This document shows, one piece after another, positions 56,159 to 64,000 of a stretch of DNA of 64,000 nucleotides. A program made the translations under genes and the position numbers. Position 1 is the first letter of the stretch. Every line of letters starts with the position of its first letter. The DNA is from CAZCDS01 sp964497585 (GTDB taxonomy: Bacteria > Desulfobacterota > Desulfomonilia > Desulfomonilales > Desulfomonilaceae): assembly GCA_964497585.1 (NCBI GenBank), contig CAZCDS010000035.1, positions 1 to 64,000 on the forward strand. The letters run 5' to 3'. The notes beneath the pieces were generated by a model, which did no database searches, was not told where the DNA came from, and worked only from the letters and a program-made list of their open reading frames with translations.

Positions 56159-56458
56159 GCTTGAAGATCGAACAGCCCGGCCGCTCTGGGGTTTGGCGGC
56201 TTATGATGGAGTGGATTCGGGCAGCCGGCCATGAGGGTATGTTCGAACACGACTTGACTAGCCTTCCCTTGGCTCGTTCGTTTTTTCTACTCATTGTGCA
56301 ACTATGTCTTCGTTCCATGCTCTCTGATCCTTCTCGAGTGAACGATGGCCCCGCGAAGGAATCGACTTCGCTAAGGCGGAAGAGCGAGTGGGAACTTGAC
56401 AGAAAGGATAAGCAACCCAAATTCCCTACAGGACTGTGGAAACGTAGGAGGTATATTT
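56159..56458 (+). other. Leader of the copper ATPase gene
   Basis: No gene seen. A TTGACA at 56396-56401 may be a -35 box, but I see no good -10 at 17 bases. Confidence 0.35.
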
Positions 56459-59008
56459 ATGGGACACGACCTAAGAGAAGAACCCGCAGTGCCCCGATCC
56501 GAAGACTCAGAGGCCTCTTCTCAGCCGAAGATTAGCCCTGTGCCTAAAGAGAAGTCAGGGCCTCCCTATCATGGACTGTGCGAGCACTGTGGCTCCAGGA
56601 CTCACATCGACGCTCCGGAAGAATCGCAGGAGAAGAAACCCGCTCCCAAGGAGTTGTACTCGTGTCCGATGCATCCCGAAGTCCTCCAAGACGAGCCTGG
56701 TACTTGCCTCAAGTGCGGTATGACGCTCGAGCAGGGATCTCCGAAACCAAGCACCAAAGGCACTGAGTGGACTTGCCCCATGCATCCCGAAGTGATGCAG
56801 GACAAGCCTGGTGCCTGCCCCAAGTGTGGAATGGCTCTCGAACGCGTTTTGGCCCACGTGAGCCCCAAAGGCACTGAATGGACATGTCCTATGCACCCAG
56901 AAGTGGTGCAAGACAGGCCTGGTACCTGCCCCAAGTGTGGCATGGCGCTGGAGCCTCGAACCGCGGTAGCTGGGGAAGAGGAGGAAAGTGCCGAGCTGAC
57001 GGACATGCGGCGGCGCTTCTGGGTAAGCTTGTCCCTGTCTATTCCGGTATTCGTGTTGGCCATGGGGGACTTAATACCGGGAAAGCCGTTCCAATACCTG
57101 GGCAGTCCTGCAACCTTGAAATGGATGCAGTTCATCCTTGCCACACCCGCGGTCCTGTGGGGGGGTTGGCCGCTTTTGGTGAGGGGTTGGCAGTCGCTAG
57201 TTAATCGCAGTCTGAACATGTTTACGCTTATTGGGCTCGGCGTGGCAGTGGCTTATGTCTACAGCATTGTCGCACTGCTCTTTCCCGAGATATTCCCACC
57301 GTCGTTCCGCAGCGCTGAAGGTTTGGTGGACGTCTACTTCGAGGCGGCGGCAGTTATCGTCACCCTCGTCTTGCTGGGTCAGGTACTGGAACTCAAGGCC
57401 CGGAGTCAGACAAGCTCGGCAATCAAGCAATTGCTCGGATTGGCACCCAAGCAGGCCAGAATCATTCGAGACGACGGAACGGAAGAAGACGTGCCCCTGG
57501 ACGAAGTACAGGTGGGAGATCATCTGCGGGTCCGACCCGGCGAAAAAATTCCAGTCGATGGTACCGTAGTGGAAGGCTCGAGCTCCATAGACGAGTCAAT
57601 GGTGACAGGGGAGCCGATGCCTGTGGAAAAGGGACCCCACGATCGTGTGATCGGCGCGACGGTGAACGGGAGCGGCTCTTTGATAATGACAGCGGAGCGG
57701 GTCGGATCCGAGACGCTGCTCGCCCAGATTGTCCACATGGTGTCTGAAGCCCAACGCAGCCGGGCGCCCATTCAGAAGTTGGCCGACGTGGTTGCAGGGT
57801 ATTTTGTTCCGGCAGTGGTGGGCACCGCTGTCGCGACATTCATCGTGTGGGCTTTGATCGGTCCCGATCCTCGCATGGCCCACGCATTGGTCAACGCGGT
57901 CGCGGTTCTGATCATCGCTTGTCCCTGCGCCCTCGGTTTAGCCACCCCCATGTCGATCATGGTCGCAACGGGCAAGGGAGCTACGGTGGGCGTGTTGTTC
58001 AAGAATGCCGAAGCCATAGAGGTCATGAGGCAGGTGAACACGCTCGTGGTGGACAAGACGGGAACACTCACTGAAGGCAAGCCCAAACTGGTCGATGTTG
58101 CGCTAACCGACACACGAGACGAACAGTCGGTCCTGGGGCTGGCAGCAAGTCTGGAGAGGGGTAGCGAGCACCCTTTGGCCGCTGCCATAGTGACTGGAGC
58201 CCAAGAAAAGGGAGCACCTTTTTCGCACGTCGAAGATTTTGAGTCACGAACCGGGAAAGGAGTCACCGGCAGAGTCGACGACCACTCCGTGGCACTCGGT
58301 AATAGGAAGTTGGTGGAAGACTTGGGGATCGAGATCGGGTCCCTTGTGGAGAAATCAGAGGCCATGCGTGGTCAAGGAGAGACCGTAATGTATCTGGTCA
58401 TCGATGATGAGCCTGCGGCCTTGCTTGGTGTTGCCGATCCCATAAAGAAGACCACACCGACCGCCATCGAAGCCCTGCACCGCGAAGGGATGCAGATTGT
58501 CATGATCACGGGTGATAGCAAAACAACGGCATCTGCAGTGGCAGGAAAGCTGAACATCGACGAGGTCATGGCCGAAGTGCTGCCGGACCAGAAAGCTGAT
58601 GCGGTCAAAAAGCTGCAAGGTCAAGGACGCATCGTTGCCATGGCAGGTGACGGAATCAACGACGCTCCTGCACTGGCACAAGCTCAGGTGGGCATTGCAA
58701 TGGGGACTGGGACGGATGTTGCCATGGAGAGCGCAGGTGTGACTCTGGTCAAAGGTGACCTTACGGCCATTGTACGGGCAAGGAAGCTGAGTCGAGCGAC
58801 CATGCGAAATATCAAGCAGAACCTGTTCTTCGCGTTCGTGTACAACTCCATTGGCGTACCCATAGCAGCGGGAGTGCTCTATCCCTTCTTCGGGATCTTG
58901 CTCAGCCCGATGATTGCAGCAGCGGCAATGAGCTTCAGTTCCGTATCGGTTGTCGGCAACGCGCTGCGGCTCAGGGGGCTGTCGCTCGAAGAAAAGACAA
59001 GACCATGA
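56459..59008 (+). CDS. copA: Copper-translocating P1B-type ATPase with three N-terminal metal-binding repeats
   Basis: An 849-residue pump exporting Cu(I) from the cytoplasm. N-terminal: CEHCGSRTHID (about 41), then three tandem heavy-metal-binding domains with the pattern Y/W-x-C-P-M-H-P-E-V...P-G-x-C-x-K-C-G-M (67-91, 104-128, 141-165). There is no classical G-M-x-C-x-x-C HMA domain. The ATPase core has ACPCALG in helix 6 (about 488), VTGEPMPVEK in the actuator, DKTGTLTEG (D532), GSEHPLAAAI, TGDSKTTA and GDGINDAP (about 730). C-terminal AAMSFSSVSVVGNALRL fits the Cu(I) subclass. The ATG at 56459 has TAGGAGG. Confidence 0.93.
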   Translation: MGHDLREEPAVPRSEDSEASSQPKISPVPKEKSGPPYHGLCEHCGSRTHIDAPEESQEKKPAPKELYSCPMHPEVLQDEPGTCLKCGMTLEQGSPKPSTKGTEWTCPMHPEVMQDKPGACPKCGMALERVLAHVSPKGTEWTCPMHPEVVQDRPGTCPKCGMALEPRTAVAGEEEESAELTDMRRRFWVSLSLSIPVFVLAMGDLIPGKPFQYLGSPATLKWMQFILATPAVLWGGWPLLVRGWQSLVNRSLNMFTLIGLGVAVAYVYSIVALLFPEIFPPSFRSAEGLVDVYFEAAAVIVTLVLLGQVLELKARSQTSSAIKQLLGLAPKQARIIRDDGTEEDVPLDEVQVGDHLRVRPGEKIPVDGTVVEGSSSIDESMVTGEPMPVEKGPHDRVIGATVNGSGSLIMTAERVGSETLLAQIVHMVSEAQRSRAPIQKLADVVAGYFVPAVVGTAVATFIVWALIGPDPRMAHALVNAVAVLIIACPCALGLATPMSIMVATGKGATVGVLFKNAEAIEVMRQVNTLVVDKTGTLTEGKPKLVDVALTDTRDEQSVLGLAASLERGSEHPLAAAIVTGAQEKGAPFSHVEDFESRTGKGVTGRVDDHSVALGNRKLVEDLGIEIGSLVEKSEAMRGQGETVMYLVIDDEPAALLGVADPIKKTTPTAIEALHREGMQIVMITGDSKTTASAVAGKLNIDEVMAEVLPDQKADAVKKLQGQGRIVAMAGDGINDAPALAQAQVGIAMGTGTDVAMESAGVTLVKGDLTAIVRARKLSRATMRNIKQNLFFAFVYNSIGVPIAAGVLYPFFGILLSPMIAAAAMSFSSVSVVGNALRLRGLSLEEKTRP
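56657..56953 (+). repeat. Three tandem copies of a 111-bp metal-binding-domain repeat
   Basis: Units begin at 56657, 56768 and 56879, exactly 111 bp apart (37 codons). Copies 2 and 3 are nearly the same at DNA level (CCCCAAGTGTGG, AAAGGCACTGA), implying recent duplication. Confidence 0.85.
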
Positions 59009-59216
59009 GTGACACCTTGTGTATTTCAGCGAAAATGTAATAGAAGGGACGTCATCCGATATCCCTCTTCAATATTCCAACTGCCTACAACAGAAATGTC
59101 AGATGACGTCTTAACGGGAACAGGCGCGGTCTTCTATCAAGAACCCGCTATCCGCCGCGCGTGCTTGAAACCGGTTTGGTCACGGCCTTTGGAGTGCGTC
59201 CTGTGACCCGTCCTTC

Positions 59217-59525
59217 CTATTGATTGCCCTGTTCCTGAATGATTTCCTCGACTTCTGCGTACCCCTTGGCGTAGAAATCCTCCTCATCAGGCGCGAGTTC
59301 CCTGAGTAACCTGAGAAACTCTCCCGCGTGTTCCCTTTCCTCGTTCGCTATGTCCACGAGGACTGCTTGTGCGAGCTTGTTGTCAGTCGATTCGGCCAAC
59401 TGCATGTAGAGTTGTACGGCCTCGTATTCCGCCGCGATCATATACCGTATGGCCCGTATGAGCTCCTGGTGCGTGACTTTTCTCTCGTGTGCCAAACCTG
59501 AAAAGGGATGCGCAAATTCCGGCAT
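59217..59525 (-). CDS. Ferritin-like diiron protein (rubrerythrin family)
   Basis: A 102-residue ferritin-like protein. The ligands are in YMIAAEYEAVQLYMQL (E-x-x-x-x) and DIANEEREHAGEFLRLL (E-x-x-H), two helices that would dimerise to complete a diiron site. The family is common in anaerobes and related to encapsulin cargo ferritins; no encapsulin gene is nearby. The ATG at 59525 has AAGGAGG. It lies 88 bases downstream of the SHOCT gene and may share its transcript. Confidence 0.85.
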   Translation of the reverse strand: MPEFAHPFSGLAHERKVTHQELIRAIRYMIAAEYEAVQLYMQLAESTDNKLAQAVLVDIANEEREHAGEFLRLLRELAPDEEDFYAKGYAEVEEIIQEQGNQ

Positions 59526-59613
59526 GATAAGCCTCCTTGTGTTGGAATCCAATAGTCAGGAAATATGCCGTTGATCCGTGGATTTCGCCCTATCGACGTG
59601 CAGCAGTGTCCCT

Positions 59614-59874
59614 TTAATCCAGAAGATCGCGTTTCATCTGTTCGAACTCTTCACGAGAAATCTCTCCCTGCGCATATCTGCGTTTAATAATGTCCAGCGG
59701 AGACTCCGCCGGCGTTTGTTGGCGGTCCGGACCATTCGATGGGCGCCCTCCGGACCGATTGCCCGCCACAGCCCAGACTATGACCAGGATCAATATGACA
59801 ATAATGATCAGTCCAAAGCCCGGAAACATGAATCCTCCTATTCCGCCGCCCATCCAGTCGTGTTGCCATCCCAT
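59614..59874 (-). CDS. Small membrane protein with a SHOCT domain
   Basis: An 86-residue protein: a Gly/Met/Trp-rich N terminus, one membrane helix (about 19-37), a polar linker and a C-terminal SHOCT motif (DIIKRRYAQGEISREEFEQM), a short oligomerisation domain. It is often found beside copper or stress genes, as here. GGAGGGAG precedes the ATG. Confidence 0.88.
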   Translation of the reverse strand: MGWQHDWMGGGIGGFMFPGFGLIIIVILILVIVWAVAGNRSGGRPSNGPDRQQTPAESPLDIIKRRYAQGEISREEFEQMKRDLLD

Positions 59875-60170
59875 GTTGTTCTCCCTCCTCTTGCACCGTC
59901 ATGCTCGTGAGGCAGGTCGTTCGCAAGTACCCTACCACATATGGGGCTGGCTGTCTCCTGAATCGGCAGGACCCGATCTATCCCACCGCAGAAGCAGGAT
60001 CTATCAGAGTCACTTCTACCGAGCCGGCCATCAAGATCTGCGCGGCGGCCTTGGAAACAGCCATGACGCTGGACCGACAGCCTCTTGGGAAAGGTCCTCT
60101 CCGTGCTCCTCGTGGACATCGATCTCTCTCTCCATTCTCCGCCCGAAAGGCAGACCTCTCGCCACGACAC
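59875..60170. other. Gap between SHOCT gene and glgC
   Basis: Contains the possible -24/-12 element (59922-59937). No gene seen. Confidence 0.35.
59922..59937 (-). promoter_or_regulatory. Possible sigma-54 promoter of the SHOCT-ferritin pair
   Basis: On the minus strand TGGTAGGGTACTTGCG has the GG-N10-GC spacing and TTGC, but TGGTAGG departs from TGGCACG at two positions. Leader of about 40 bases. Confidence 0.35.
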
Positions 60171-61412
60171 TCAACCCAGGATTGCCCCCTCACGCACGAC
60201 CACGATACCTCCCGGTGATACGGTGAACCGCTTTGCATCCTCCTCGAGATCGAAGCCTATCCGAAATCCCTCGGGAACTCGAACATCCTGACAGATTACC
60301 GCGTTACGGACTTGAGCTGATCGACCCACAGAGACACCGTCCAACAATACCGACTCGGTTATCACGCTCTGGGGACCAATCTGCACTTTGTAGGAGAGAA
60401 CGGAGTGCTCGACCTGGCTGTCGGTTATCAGGCACCCGCTTGCGATGAGAGAGTTTGTGACTTGTCCGCGACTTTGCTGATTGTTGTCGGCACTCTCCTC
60501 CACGAATTTTGCCGGTTGGGCCTGCTCCTGGAGCGTCCGGATCGGCCACCTTTGGTCGTAGAGGTTGCATTGGGGTACCGGAAAAACGAGATCCAGGTTG
60601 CTCTCCCAGTACGCGTCCAGGGTTCCCACGTCTCGCCAGTAGCTGCCGCCTTCTTTGTGCGGTTCCTCGAACTTGTGCACGAATACCCGGTTCTTCTCAA
60701 CCATCTTGGGCACAATATCTCTGCCGAAGTCATGCGAGGATTCGGATGCTTTGGCGTCGCCGATCACCTCCTGTACGAGAACCTCGGTATTGAAGATGTA
60801 CACACCCATCGATACAAAGGACTTGTCCGGTTTTCCGGGAATACACGGAGGATCAGAAGGCTTTTCCTCCCAGGACGTTATACGATAGTCGTTGTCACAC
60901 CCGATCACGCCAAAAGCGCTGGCTTCAGCGCGATCAACTTCCACTCCCCCAACGGTAAGTTGAGCTTCCTTCTCAAGGTGGGTGGCCAACATATCGTGGT
61001 AATTCATCTTGTACACGTGATCGCCGGAGAGGATCAGTACTCGCTCCGGGCGCTCCTGTTGCAGCACATAGACATTCTGGTAGATGCTGTCCGCGGTACC
61101 GCGGTACCAGCGATCAACGTTGCGCTGCTGGGGAGGTATACACTCAACGAACTCGCCCAGCTCGTGGCTGAAAATGTCCCATCCCAACCGAATGTGACGC
61201 TCAAGAGGGACGGATCTGTACTGCGTAAGTACGTATATTTTCCGTATATCGGAGTTCAGGCAATTGGAAAGCGTGAAATCTATGATTCGATAGACGCCGC
61301 CGAAACGAACCGATGGCTTAGCCCAATCCTTGGTCAGCGGGTAGAGTCGTTCCCCCTTGCCGCCAGCCATGAGCATACAGAGCGTCCTTTTCATCTCGCG
61401 GTAAAGGTCCAT
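60171..61412 (-). CDS. glgC: Glucose-1-phosphate adenylyltransferase
   Basis: A 413-residue ADP-glucose pyrophosphorylase, the committed step of glycogen synthesis. The nucleotide-binding loop is GGKGERLYPLTKDWAKPSVR (18-37), glucose-1-phosphate and catalytic segments include LSGDHVYKMNY and WEEKPSDPP, and the C-terminal left-handed beta-helix has hexapeptide repeats (GPQSVITESVLLDGVSVG). Length is normal. The ATG at 61412 has GAGGGG seven bases upstream. No other glg gene is adjacent, so it is a single-gene unit. Confidence 0.95.
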   Translation of the reverse strand: MDLYREMKRTLCMLMAGGKGERLYPLTKDWAKPSVRFGGVYRIIDFTLSNCLNSDIRKIYVLTQYRSVPLERHIRLGWDIFSHELGEFVECIPPQQRNVDRWYRGTADSIYQNVYVLQQERPERVLILSGDHVYKMNYHDMLATHLEKEAQLTVGGVEVDRAEASAFGVIGCDNDYRITSWEEKPSDPPCIPGKPDKSFVSMGVYIFNTEVLVQEVIGDAKASESSHDFGRDIVPKMVEKNRVFVHKFEEPHKEGGSYWRDVGTLDAYWESNLDLVFPVPQCNLYDQRWPIRTLQEQAQPAKFVEESADNNQQSRGQVTNSLIASGCLITDSQVEHSVLSYKVQIGPQSVITESVLLDGVSVGRSAQVRNAVICQDVRVPEGFRIGFDLEEDAKRFTVSPGGIVVVREGAILG

Positions 61413-62298
61413 CCTTCAGCCCCTCCTCTGTTCCATTTCCCACGTGATAGGGGAGTTATTTTCCTTCCGATACATCGGTGGCTTCGGACCGGGGAAAGTC
61501 GCACCATTGAAGGTGCGTCTACCGTTAATGAGAGAGGGAGCAATCCACCACTGAGAGACGCGGCACCTCTGGCCCGCAAAATCATAACGCTGCCTCTCAT
61601 TGCCCATCGCCTGTTTCCCCTTTGTGGGCCTGAATCCACTCCTTGTGCCAGGCGCATGCTCTTCGGGAAAACTCTTGGCCTTTCTCGCCTGCCTGGCGCA
61701 CGCCCGGCTTTAACCCGATGCAACGCTACCACATCTGCCCCCAAGAGTTGCACGTTCCGTACCATGTCTTCCTATGCGTTGTCGGAGATCCTCAGTGGCC
61801 GCGTGACCGTTCAATGTTGTTTCGCGAATGGGCAGGTGGGACGCGAAGCCTGTCGGATCCTTGAACCGAGTGTCGCACAGGAGGACAGGGCCTACGGTAT
61901 AAGATAACTATATCATCGTGTTGGAATAACTTGCTGTGTCATAATATCAGACACCTGCCGGACCTGGGTAGGTCCCTGTGTCCCGTGGTTGCCTGGTCCG
62001 AGGGATCAAATCTCTTCCGCTCCACACAGTGTCTCTTCATATGAGTTCCCAGGTCACACCCTAGCGTGCAGTAGGATTCTTCGGCCCAAAACCGTCTCAT
62101 TGAGCCGTTCAAACCCCAGCCGTCCGAGGGTTATGCATACAAATGGAGTTACACGGGAAGAGTGCCGGCCGGTGAGCTCAAGATAACTTGGGGATCTCGA
62201 CACTATCGATGGTCCAATGACGTGGACAACAATTCATACGGAACTTCCGGGCAATGCCATTGTCTAACATCGCCAGGATACGTGATAGGAGGCAAAGT
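61413..62298. other. 0.9 kb divergent gap
   Basis: Between glgC (-) and the small membrane protein gene (+). I found no convincing gene, hairpin terminator or correctly spaced -24/-12 element. Confidence 0.4.
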
Positions 62299-62658
62299 AT
62301 GGATAATTTGGTCGACCTTATTAACATGGCCCGGTCGATACTGGATGCAGGATTCGACGTGGACACCTTCCTCACGTGGAGGGATCTTGCTTTCCTGTGT
62401 CTCTTGGGCTTGCTGGGTCCTTTGAATTACTACACCAAGAATTTCTGTGCCTTTACCAGAGACACGGCTCCGCGGAGCCTACTGGCCGGTGAGGGCATCT
62501 TGGAAGCGGCCAGACAGGAAATAGTCGAGCCTCCGGACTTGAAAGGATCGGTCGCCAAACTGCAATTGTGTGGAAGGGGCTCCAAGTTTATTCCCTGGCT
62601 GCTGCGAAAAAAGAAATGGTGCCCGCTGGAATCATTGAAGCCTGATCAACAGCCTTGA
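62299..62658 (+). CDS. Small protein, paralogue of 37023-37349
   Basis: A 119-residue protein with ATAGGAGG before the ATG. Residues 22-60 (FLTWRDLAFLCLLGLLGPLNY) are hydrophobic and may form a membrane-associated helix; then NYYTKNF and LLAGEGILEAARQE, then a basic tail (WLLRKKKWCPLES). The W-R..GP..Y..F..LAG.G.LEAA pattern is shared with the 108-residue protein at 37023. Function unknown. Confidence 0.7.
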   Translation: MDNLVDLINMARSILDAGFDVDTFLTWRDLAFLCLLGLLGPLNYYTKNFCAFTRDTAPRSLLAGEGILEAARQEIVEPPDLKGSVAKLQLCGRGSKFIPWLLRKKKWCPLESLKPDQQP

Positions 62659-62882
62659 CGACAACTCGAATGTGAACATGTCTTGATTTTGGCGGATTGG
62701 ACCTTTGGGGTGCTGTCGAACCTCCGGGCGTCCGACGCACGGTAGACTAGTTTGCCACCAGTGGGCCCCTCAGAACCAGCCTCCGCGTTCTCGCAGGGCA
62801 GTGCACCGCGGTGTTTGTGAAATAGCGCTGACCAAGACAACGTCTACGATTACAATCCTCCTGCCAATCAGTGACAATCTCC

Positions 62883-63476
62883 CTAATAACGGGGCCCCAC
62901 AGGCTTTCTTACTGCTTTGACCAAAGCCTTTCCGAATGCCTCCGAGGCGGACGGTCCTTGGGCGGTTATTATCTTTCCATCTTGCTGCACGAGGCCACCA
63001 ATGTATCTGGCGCCATACCTGTGCAGTTTCCGAGATCGAGGTCCGGTGACCCGTCTGCCCTTTAGAAGCCCTGCCTTCCCCAAGACATAGGTCCCGGCGC
63101 AGATGGCCCCAATATGCTTGTCTGAGTCCGAAAAGCCAAGAAGCAAGCGGTTTACTTCGGGATCTCCCACATATTTCCAGACGGAGTAACCACCGATGAT
63201 GGCCACGGCTTCGTAATCCTCCGGGCGGACCTCTCCCAGGGTCAGATCTACGCGTATTTTTCTCCCATTGTGGTCCGTGGCAGAGGGTCCCTTGCAAGCG
63301 ACTCTTACCTGGCAATGAGACGATTCGAGCACTTGCCGGGTCACACCATACTCTTTGGCATGATTCTTCGTGGGGCTGACCACGAGAAGTACTCTGGGCT
63401 CCTTCCCGTGACAAAATCCGAGTCCCGCAGCGAAGATGAGCGCGATCACGGTGACGGCCTTCACCCAGAATCTCAT
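62883..63476 (-). CDS. Secreted DJ-1/PfpI-family protein
   Basis: A 197-residue protein with a signal peptide (about 1-22, FAAGLGFCHG) and a DJ-1/PfpI domain. The nucleophile elbow is GAICAGTYVL (C126) with the usual preceding DYEAVAIIGGYS strand. Most family members are cytoplasmic proteases, chaperones or glyoxalases; a secreted version is uncommon. The first Cys of FCHG may instead make it a lipoprotein. AAGGAG lies about ten bases before the ATG. Confidence 0.85.
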   Translation of the reverse strand: MRFWVKAVTVIALIFAAGLGFCHGKEPRVLLVVSPTKNHAKEYGVTRQVLESSHCQVRVACKGPSATDHNGRKIRVDLTLGEVRPEDYEAVAIIGGYSVWKYVGDPEVNRLLLGFSDSDKHIGAICAGTYVLGKAGLLKGRRVTGPRSRKLHRYGARYIGGLVQQDGKIITAQGPSASEAFGKALVKAVRKPVGPRY

Positions 63477-64000
63477 TTCATGTAGCTCCTTCCTTCACCT
63501 TTGTGCCCAGAACTCGACTGTCTATCGGTTCTCCAAGATGGGGCTTTGAGGCATGCCCGCTGACTGACACAAGGACAATGAGATTTCTCCAAGGAAAGAC
63601 TGGCGCTAAAGGAGATGGCGCCTAGCTTGATCCGAGATGATCTGGAAGCCGGACCGATGTTAGTGGCTGCGGTACGTCGCGGACACTCGTATTTTGCCCA
63701 GGCCATCACGGAGGATGGCACAACGAAAGCAGCCTCGTCGAGAGGTGCGACCTTCAAACATCGCCACACGCCTTTGCAGCCTTAGCAGTTGTCCATGTAC
63801 GAGCCGCATCCCACAATCGTCACCCTTTTCAGTCGTTTCCTCCTCGAGACCATCCGATACCCGGAGGCTCCCCTCTGACGTGACAGGATTTCTGTAGCTC
63901 TTCCGGCTCAAATATATCGGCCGATCCGGTCTCCGCAGTACCGACCTCACCGTCACCTCATGCTCGCTGTGGCAGCGTCTGTGGAGACTGGTATCCTCCG
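63477..64000. other. Right end of window
   Basis: Apart from the CGGC-like remnant I see no gene. The last 180 bases contain no start or ribosome site that I trust. Confidence 0.35.
63540..63823 (-). pseudogene. CGGC-domain-like protein remnant with in-frame TAA
   Basis: One minus frame from a GTG at 63823 reads VTIVGCGSYMDNC, then TAA (63782-63784), then GCKGVWRCLKVAPLDEA, AFVVPSSVMAWAKYECP and on to IKLGAISFSASLSLEKSHCP. This has the order of Cys-rich CGGC-type proteins from anaerobes (G-C-G-x-Y-M-D-x-x-Y-G-C, W-R-C-L-K, C-x-C-P-x-R, ...S-S-C-L...C-P-Y), with the TAA where Tyr is expected. Later cysteines are lost and the end is ragged, so this is a decaying gene. It lies just upstream of the PfpI gene on the same strand. 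Confidence 0.45.

Overview
The window looks like chromosomal DNA of a strictly or mostly anaerobic Gram-negative bacterium, most probably a Desulfobacterota (former Deltaproteobacteria) lineage. This is inferred from gene content and not proven: a HydBGDA-type NiFe hydrogenase, 2-oxoacid:ferredoxin oxidoreductase, superoxide reductase, an AmmeMemoRadiSam-type radical SAM enzyme, large multi-PAS hybrid kinases, sigma-54 activators and a PaaK-like ligase of the type found in sulfate reducers. I found no rRNA, tRNA, CRISPR array, insertion sequence or phage gene. Coding density is low. Many 0.3-1.3 kb gaps separate short operons, and several genes carry a single frameshift or in-frame stop.

Layout. 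1-5.4 kb: a terminator, a PaaK-like ligase, an unknown protein, mtgA, a single-domain response regulator and a 1.2 kb gap. 5.5-9.6 kb: a 1377-residue hybrid kinase (REC, seven PAS, kinase, REC). 10.0-21.5 kb (minus): a ten-gene run with an ATPase-acetyltransferase fusion, a HisC-like aminotransferase, a three-subunit molybdenum hydroxylase with a frameshifted large subunit, an MFS transporter, a GNAT acetyltransferase, a STAS antagonist, an RsbW-like kinase and a Cache-HAMP-SpoIIE phosphatase, also frameshifted. 23.6-27.1 kb: a second hybrid kinase. 27.4-32 kb (minus): a methyltransferase, korAB with a small coiled-coil protein, and another small protein. 32.9-34.8 kb: a DUF1326-like gene with an in-frame stop, and amrS. 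34.9-40.1 kb (minus): two paralogous sigma-54 activators around a small gene. 40.8-47.3 kb (minus): an amidohydrolase remnant, a small gene, a quinol-type NO reductase, a hydroxylaminobenzene-mutase-like membrane protein, a nitroreductase-like protein and superoxide reductase. 48.5-53.1 kb: a ferritin-like protein followed by hydBGDA. 53.6-59 kb: small proteins, a Met-rich secreted protein and a copper P-type ATPase with three metal-binding repeats. 59.2-64 kb: ferritin-like and SHOCT proteins, glgC, a small membrane protein, a secreted DJ-1/PfpI protein and a CGGC-like remnant.

Two systems stand out. The first is the ten-gene run, where a complete RsbU/V/W-like partner-switching module shares an operon with metabolic enzymes instead of a sigma factor. 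The second is a set of at least eight near-consensus sigma-54 (-24/-12) promoters. Seven lie in front of the NO reductase, superoxide reductase and five small proteins of unknown function, and one faces an apparently empty region. Together with the two sigma-54 activators encoded in the same window, they suggest a nitrosative/oxidative stress regulon whose small-protein members have no known role.
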